Shown in pieces: positions 59,285 through 64,000 of a DNA stretch of 64,000 bases. The notes beneath the pieces are model-generated. The model was given only the letters and a program-made list of their open reading frames with translations, made no database searches and was not told the DNA's origin. The DNA is taken from assembly GCA_022579005.1 (NCBI GenBank), contig MU401596.1:39122-103121 (forward strand). The letters are read 5' to 3'. The DNA comes from Poronia punctata. Lineage: Eukaryota > Ascomycota > Sordariomycetes > Xylariales > Xylariaceae. Position 1 is the first letter of the stretch, and every line of letters begins with the position of its first letter. Made by a program: the position numbers and the translations under genes.

Positions 59285-59970
59285 GGTTGAGTGAACAAAG
59301 GAAGCTCGGCAATGTGTAACGAACGGGCTGGGGAGAATAAAGCTGCCAAAAAGGGGGTTGGTTGTGTTTCCCACACGCGCGCCGGGACGTCTCTTGTGAA
59401 ACGCGTCGCTGCAAGTTCGGTTTAGTAGTGAAAGTAAAAAAAGAAGAAAGTTGTTTATGAGAATGACGATGACGATGAACGACTGTACCTACCTACCTAC
59501 CTACCTATCTTTACGGTACCTGGTCTAATCTAGGTAGGTAATCTATCATATGCAAGATATAGATACGCCGCATCATTTTGCCTTGGGGATCGTATCTATC
59601 TAACCTACTGAGGTAAGAATAAAAGATAAAAGGCGATCGATCCTACGAGTAGGTACATAGATAGGGGACCCACAGCTGTGATAAACACCGCCCACAGCCC
59701 GGGCCCCCTGGAGGCGTTGGGGATGGTGAACCAGAACCCCTCATCTCATTTGGGTCTGTCGGTGATTACCATTTGACTAGGTTAGGTTTAGCTAAGTACT
59801 TACCTAGCTAGGTTACTCGATCTAAAACTATAACGATGGTGGAAAGACGGTAAAATGAATGTATTATTTTATAGACGGAGATATTGCCTTGTTTTACTTG
59901 GAACCTAAAGTACTTGGTGAGAATTAGGAATTCGGATAATGTTAAGCGGCCTTGATGGTGTAGTATAAGT

Positions 59971-60003
<33 letters not shown>

Positions 60004-60576
60004 AATTTTAACGTCTATCTTAGGTGGGTATGTATTTCGTCGGGGTTGTCTTATGGGTATGTATGTATACCGCGGCAAACCAACCGTTGCTGTTTGACGA
60101 TTAAGAAAGAAAACCGAGCGCAGGGGGTACTGTAGCGCTTTTATTAACTAATTAAGAACCCGGGCCCCGGTTATGAGACAAAGAACTTGGACTCGGACCC
60201 GGCCGGACGGATGTCTTTTTTTTATGCTCGGCCGGTGGGATAATTTCTTGTACTAACTGTGACTGTGGCGAGGAATTATCCACACATGTTATGTAGCATT
60301 GGTTTTATGATTAGATCCATTTGATAGAACGGAGCGGTATTATCATTGTCTGTTGTGACTCGATTCATCTTGGCCATCAGTGAACCTATCGTAGTTCAAT
60401 CATACTCCTACGTAGGCTTGGGTTTGAATAGGGAGCATAAAAGGATGCCGGTCTTTTTCTAGATCTACGTCGTACTATATAAAAGCCAGCGAGTGGCAAC
60501 AGGGAGAATATGAGTTGGGAGAAAGAAAAGTAGGTCTAGCTGTAGTAGGTAGGGTCGGTTTTGAAAGAAGGAGAGT
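59285..60576. other. Spacer with CCTA and AGT microsatellites
   Basis: Left end is the permease promoter. Holds (CCTA)n near 59488-59507 and (AGT)n at 59972-60003. No gene seen. Confidence 0.5.
59972..60003. repeat. (AGT)n trinucleotide microsatellite
   Basis: About ten uninterrupted AGT units, intergenic. Confidence 0.9.
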
Positions 60577-61185
60577 TCAATTCTCGACGACAACACCGTC
60601 GCGGATAATATCGCTGACATATCCGATAGACATCCTATTCGTATACCATCTTCAGTTAACCTTTTTTCTTTTTTTTCTTTCTTTTTTACGCATTCTACCA
60701 CTTGTTTGAGGAGATGACAACTTACGTCGTCTTCTTGATATCCATAAAGTTCTCATGGTCACCATGTACCAGACGCTTGTATTCCGGATCGGACTTGAAC
60801 GCTATGAATTGCTGGACATCGCGGAATTGGATCTGGATGAAGCAGTCGTAGTCGGCTACGCTGATGAAGCCCGGTTCGAAGATCTCGTCAATCAGGGCGC
60901 GGGTAGATGTTTGGTTATGTGTCTGTTCTCATTTTCCATGTCAGCATGTGGGCTTCGTACGAGATTTGTCATTAGAATGGGGGGGAAGAAATAAAATAAA
61001 AAAAAAGTCGGACGAGAGATGACACGAACCATGCTGTAACTGCTGATACCATGCTTGACCATCAGACCACGGACAAGCGGTACGTGATTCTTAATCATGT
61101 AATCGCGATAGTCATCCTCGCTCATGTCGGCGAGCTTGTAGCCGCATATCGTGAGGCATAGCATCTGTTTGTTGGCGGTCGACAT
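60577..61185 (-). CDS. Small EthD-domain (dimeric alpha/beta barrel) protein
   Basis: Three exons, 61030-61185, 60726-60922 and 60577-60634, sum to 136 residues. The fold assignment rests on the EthD-like pattern: MLCLTICGYKLADMSEDDYR, then YMIKNHVPLVRGLMVKHGI, later EPGFISVADYDCFIQIQF, AFKSDPEYKRLV and DHENFMD. The last exon adds TMSIGYVSDIIRDGVVVEN, in keeping with relatives. The donor of intron 1 is GTTCGT, which is weak, but the phases fit. The donor of intron 2 creates a stop: unspliced, the frame ends in TAA right after the splice site. Relatives occur as stand-alone small enzymes, some in polyketide pathways; no pathway genes neighbour it here. Function unknown. Confidence 0.8.
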
Positions 61186-63649
61186 GGTGACAGTTTTACT
61201 CGTACCGTTGGGAAGATGGAAAAGGGAAAGCTGAGGTTTCTAGAATGATCAGGCGAGTAGAAAACTTTTTTCTTTCCTTTCCTTCTCGAACCTGGGCCTC
61301 GAGGTCGACCATTATATGAGTTGTCATTTCCAGGGGCTGGTGTCATGTGATACCTTGTCCCATTTCGGGTTCGCTTCGCTTCGCCTCGACTGCCCAATTT
61401 GTCCTGTCCACGTCGAATTTTATATTGCCTATGCGGGCGGTGGGCTTTCCATGTTTATATGACGACACGGAATATGCTGAAGAAGGCGTCTTTGTTTGGT
61501 ATTGGCTGCATTGAATGTTTCGCGCAGAGCCACCTTGACGACTCACCAGTTCCATATGCTCAAACACAATGCTAGGTAAAGTGTGGTCTGGCGCATCTCC
61601 AACATGAAAAACAACAATACCTTATTAAACTTTCCTTTCCAAGGTGTAGGCGTGAAGGGGGGGGCCGAAGTAAACTCCGGGAGTATTCGGGGACACTTTC
61701 CTCTATAGTCCAAGCGACAAGACACGGCCCGAGGCCGAACATTGGTTTTCCGCGGAGGTAGGGGGTAGGTAGTCGACTGCGACCGAGACCGGCCCATAGA
61801 CACTCCCTCCCTACAGTACAACTTATACCTATAGCACTCAACACCGAGGGTATACATACATCTGTGGACCACTCCGGCACTACGGATTTATCACGTGAAC
61901 GTTATAACACCCCTTTCTTGTCACCACAGGCACTCGGCACCGGTCCTTTCATCTTCATCTTCGATGACTACCTACTTTGATCGATACGTGCTGTGTCCGA
62001 CTTTCTATATATCGACCCTGCACATGTTCAACTGGCCGTTCACCTAACCAACACATGAGACAAATGTGTTAGGGCGAATAGGTAATGGCAGCACACAAGT
62101 ATAAGCAACGACGATGATCGAAAAGAGAAAAAAGGGGGGGGCCTGTCCACATCCAGAACTACCTAACGCGCTAGACTAGAATGTCAAGGGGTATACTGAG
62201 CAAATATAACCTAGATACAAGGCTCGAGACGGGCGTACATCGTCAGTCTCCTTTTCTACAATCGATATGTCTTCGAAACAGGAAGAAGCGTTTGGATCCA
62301 GTGTCTCAACTTTACCTATATTCCGCAGTTAGGTAAGTAGGTACGGTACATATGGCAAAATAGTTTGCTATATAGGTATGTATACTTACTTGACCGATCC
62401 AACATGCATACCTACCTCTGCCCCCTTGCATTCCGTTGACCGGGAAATCCTCCTCTCCTCACATTCTCCGGTCTCTAACAGGCACCCCAAAGCACTATTT
62501 AATGTACCTTCGAATTCGAATCCCCTAATCTAGAGAGAACTCCGTCGCAGAAAGAGTTTTAACGTGCTGAATAGGAGGCTGACAACTACCTAATACATTT
62601 AATCTGGTCCATATGTATGTATAGTTTCGTGACCTGGAATACTTCAACTCTGCCGTTGCTCTAAGAAAACGGGGAAAGGGGACAAGAAATACGGAAGATG
62701 CCGCTTATCTTTCACCCTGAGGACTGGGGCTTTTTAACGTCCTCAACTTTCGTGGAAACAAGGTCTATATTACCGTACCCCCTCCCCTCTATAGCCATTC
62801 AAAAACATTGTCTTTCCCCCTTTTTTTTCTCCCTCCATGGAAGAAGCCCAAAGAAAAATAGTCAAACTCTGATCCCCTCCTCTCTAAACAATTTTGCAAT
62901 GCCCATGTCCCGGAATCTCTTATCTCATTGGCTTATTGAGTCACGGTTTTTGGACTTTAGGGGCGGGACCTAGGAAATTTCATGTTTGGCAAGGAATTGG
63001 AATTTATTGAAAGAAAGAAAGGGTTGGGTAAGGTGAGAGAAGTCGAGGGGTTCGTGCTAATCAAGCAGGTAAGTGCCTACTTACCAAAGGGGGGGGCAAA
63101 ACATCAAATCAGGGAACCTCATCTCTTCATCATATCAAAAGGTCTACTTGAGAAAAGAAGGGGAAGGAAATTAATTGTCTACGGGCATACGTGATCGAGA
63201 TTACATTCCTGGTTGGACATGAGTCTATTGCCTGACCATATAGTTAAATTCCTTGACAGTTTCTACATCTTTTGCAGAATCGCAGTAGTTTAGTCTAACC
63301 TTGGAGTAGCAAGTAACATGAAAAGGTCACCAAAGTCGGGAAGTAAGTAGGTATATGAATACCTATCCGAGAACAACCTCTCCAAGTCATCACCCTGGCT
63401 TCTTTATCAACACTATACTCTCTTACAATACTACATGATAAATATCCCGGAGCATATCTGTCTGTCTGTCTGTCCGTCCGTCCCGCCTTATGGTCCGTAG
63501 CCCCCGACCTTCTTCTAAGGTTAGCGGGTAAGTATATCCGTTTCAATAAGTAGGTAGGTGTCATACGGGACGTTCAGGTGATAGGACCTGGCTAATCAGA
63601 AGGCTACAGGTATTGGAGACAGCCCCCTTAGATAAAGGGGTTAGATAGG
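61186..63649. other. Spacer without recognisable genes
   Basis: Promoter of the EthD gene at left. Only short frames. Contains a CTGT/CCGT tetranucleotide run at about 63459-63482 and TAGGTA runs near 62334 and 63549. Confidence 0.45.
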
Positions 63650-64000
63650 ATTAACCTGTTGGTTTTATGTTGCATACACTTGTAAATATAAGGTGCGGAC
63701 TCCTTTTGTATAAAGGGAATAAAGACTGCTGATTTCTAGCTAAGGATAAAAATAAATAGACTTATATTTTTTTAAGGGCTTAAAGAAAGACTTTTTTTTT
63801 ATAGACTTTTTTAGCTTATATAAAATTATTAAATTAAATTAAAGCTATTTTTATTTTTAAGTTGCTATATTAAGCTTTTTGTTATAAATAATTTTATATT
63901 TTTTAATAAAAAAAAACTTTAACTTACTTAGCTTAAGTTATAAAACTTTAGTTTTTTATTTTATATATTATTTATATTTTTAAAATTTTTTATTAAAACT
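63650..64000. other. Start of an AT-rich, RIP-like block (possible degenerate transposon end)
   Basis: Composition changes abruptly near 63740. From 63741 to 64000 the sequence is roughly 85-90 percent A/T, with no CpA and no CpG and only four TpG dinucleotides; the remaining C is almost all before T. That is the footprint of repeat-induced point mutation (CpA to TpA). Just before it, 63657-63735 begins TGTTGG and contains TATAAAGGGAATAAAG, reminiscent of an LTR with a promoter, but the element runs off the window. A short stem CCCCTT/AAGGGG lies at about 63624-63641. Confidence 0.55.

Noticed and set aside
1590..61185. Possibility that the window is a secondary metabolite gene cluster (laccase, PhyH, EthD and transporter present)
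   Set aside because: The candidates are up to 59 kb apart, separated by housekeeping genes (L5, RPA43, SPF27, pkaR), and no polyketide synthase, NRPS, terpene synthase or cluster regulator is present.

Overview
The window is nuclear DNA of a filamentous ascomycete (Pezizomycotina, most likely Sordariomycetes; the class is an inference from protein content and gene style). Genes carry short spliceosomal introns of about 50-160 bases with GT..AG ends. Proteins typical of filamentous fungi are present: an asco-laccase with a C-terminal DSGV plug, a GtaA-type glutaminase, a DUF6536 membrane protein and a fungal PKA regulatory subunit. Intergenic spacers are long and dotted with short TAGG/CCTA tetranucleotide runs. 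No rRNA, tRNA, CRISPR array or intact transposon could be supported.

Layout. 1-10 kb: a secreted laccase on the minus strand (1590-3690), a 5.5 kb spacer without recognisable genes, then a HAD hydrolase (9250-10196, minus). 10-16 kb: ribosomal protein uL18/L5 (plus), divergent from the HAD gene, then a microsatellite-packed low-complexity protein gene (12633-13716, minus) and a possible 83-residue Pro/Tyr-rich protein (15137-15388). 17.9-32 kb: a large LRR protein related to Mhp1, a DUF6536 membrane protein, an F-box-like protein, a PhyH-family dioxygenase, and CTP:phosphoethanolamine cytidylyltransferase. 35-44.5 kb: PKA regulatory subunit, splicing factor SPF27/BCAS2, neutral ceramidase and secreted glutaminase A. 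44.5-51.5 kb: a 7.1 kb spacer with a 17-bp minisatellite and a 21-base poly(C) tract. 51.5-61.2 kb: secreted GH24 lysozyme, RNA polymerase I subunit RPA43, an APC-family amino acid permease and a small EthD-type protein. The last 260 bases are extremely AT-rich with no CpA or CpG, the signature of repeat-induced point mutation (RIP).

How the genes work together. This looks like ordinary euchromatin with unlinked genes, not a biosynthetic cluster. Two loose themes are visible. Ribosome and RNA biogenesis is represented by L5, RPA43 and SPF27. Membrane lipid metabolism is represented by the ethanolamine cytidylyltransferase, ceramidase and PhyH protein. Three minus-strand secreted enzymes (laccase, glutaminase, lysozyme) each have a TATA-like box about 100-150 bases upstream of the ATG.

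Exon structures were rebuilt by hand from splice signals and reading phase, and most close to an exact multiple of three. I found no convincing undescribed biological system. The best leads are the microsatellite-rich gene, the 83-residue ORF, introns whose retention would leave a translatable message, and the RIP boundary at the right edge.
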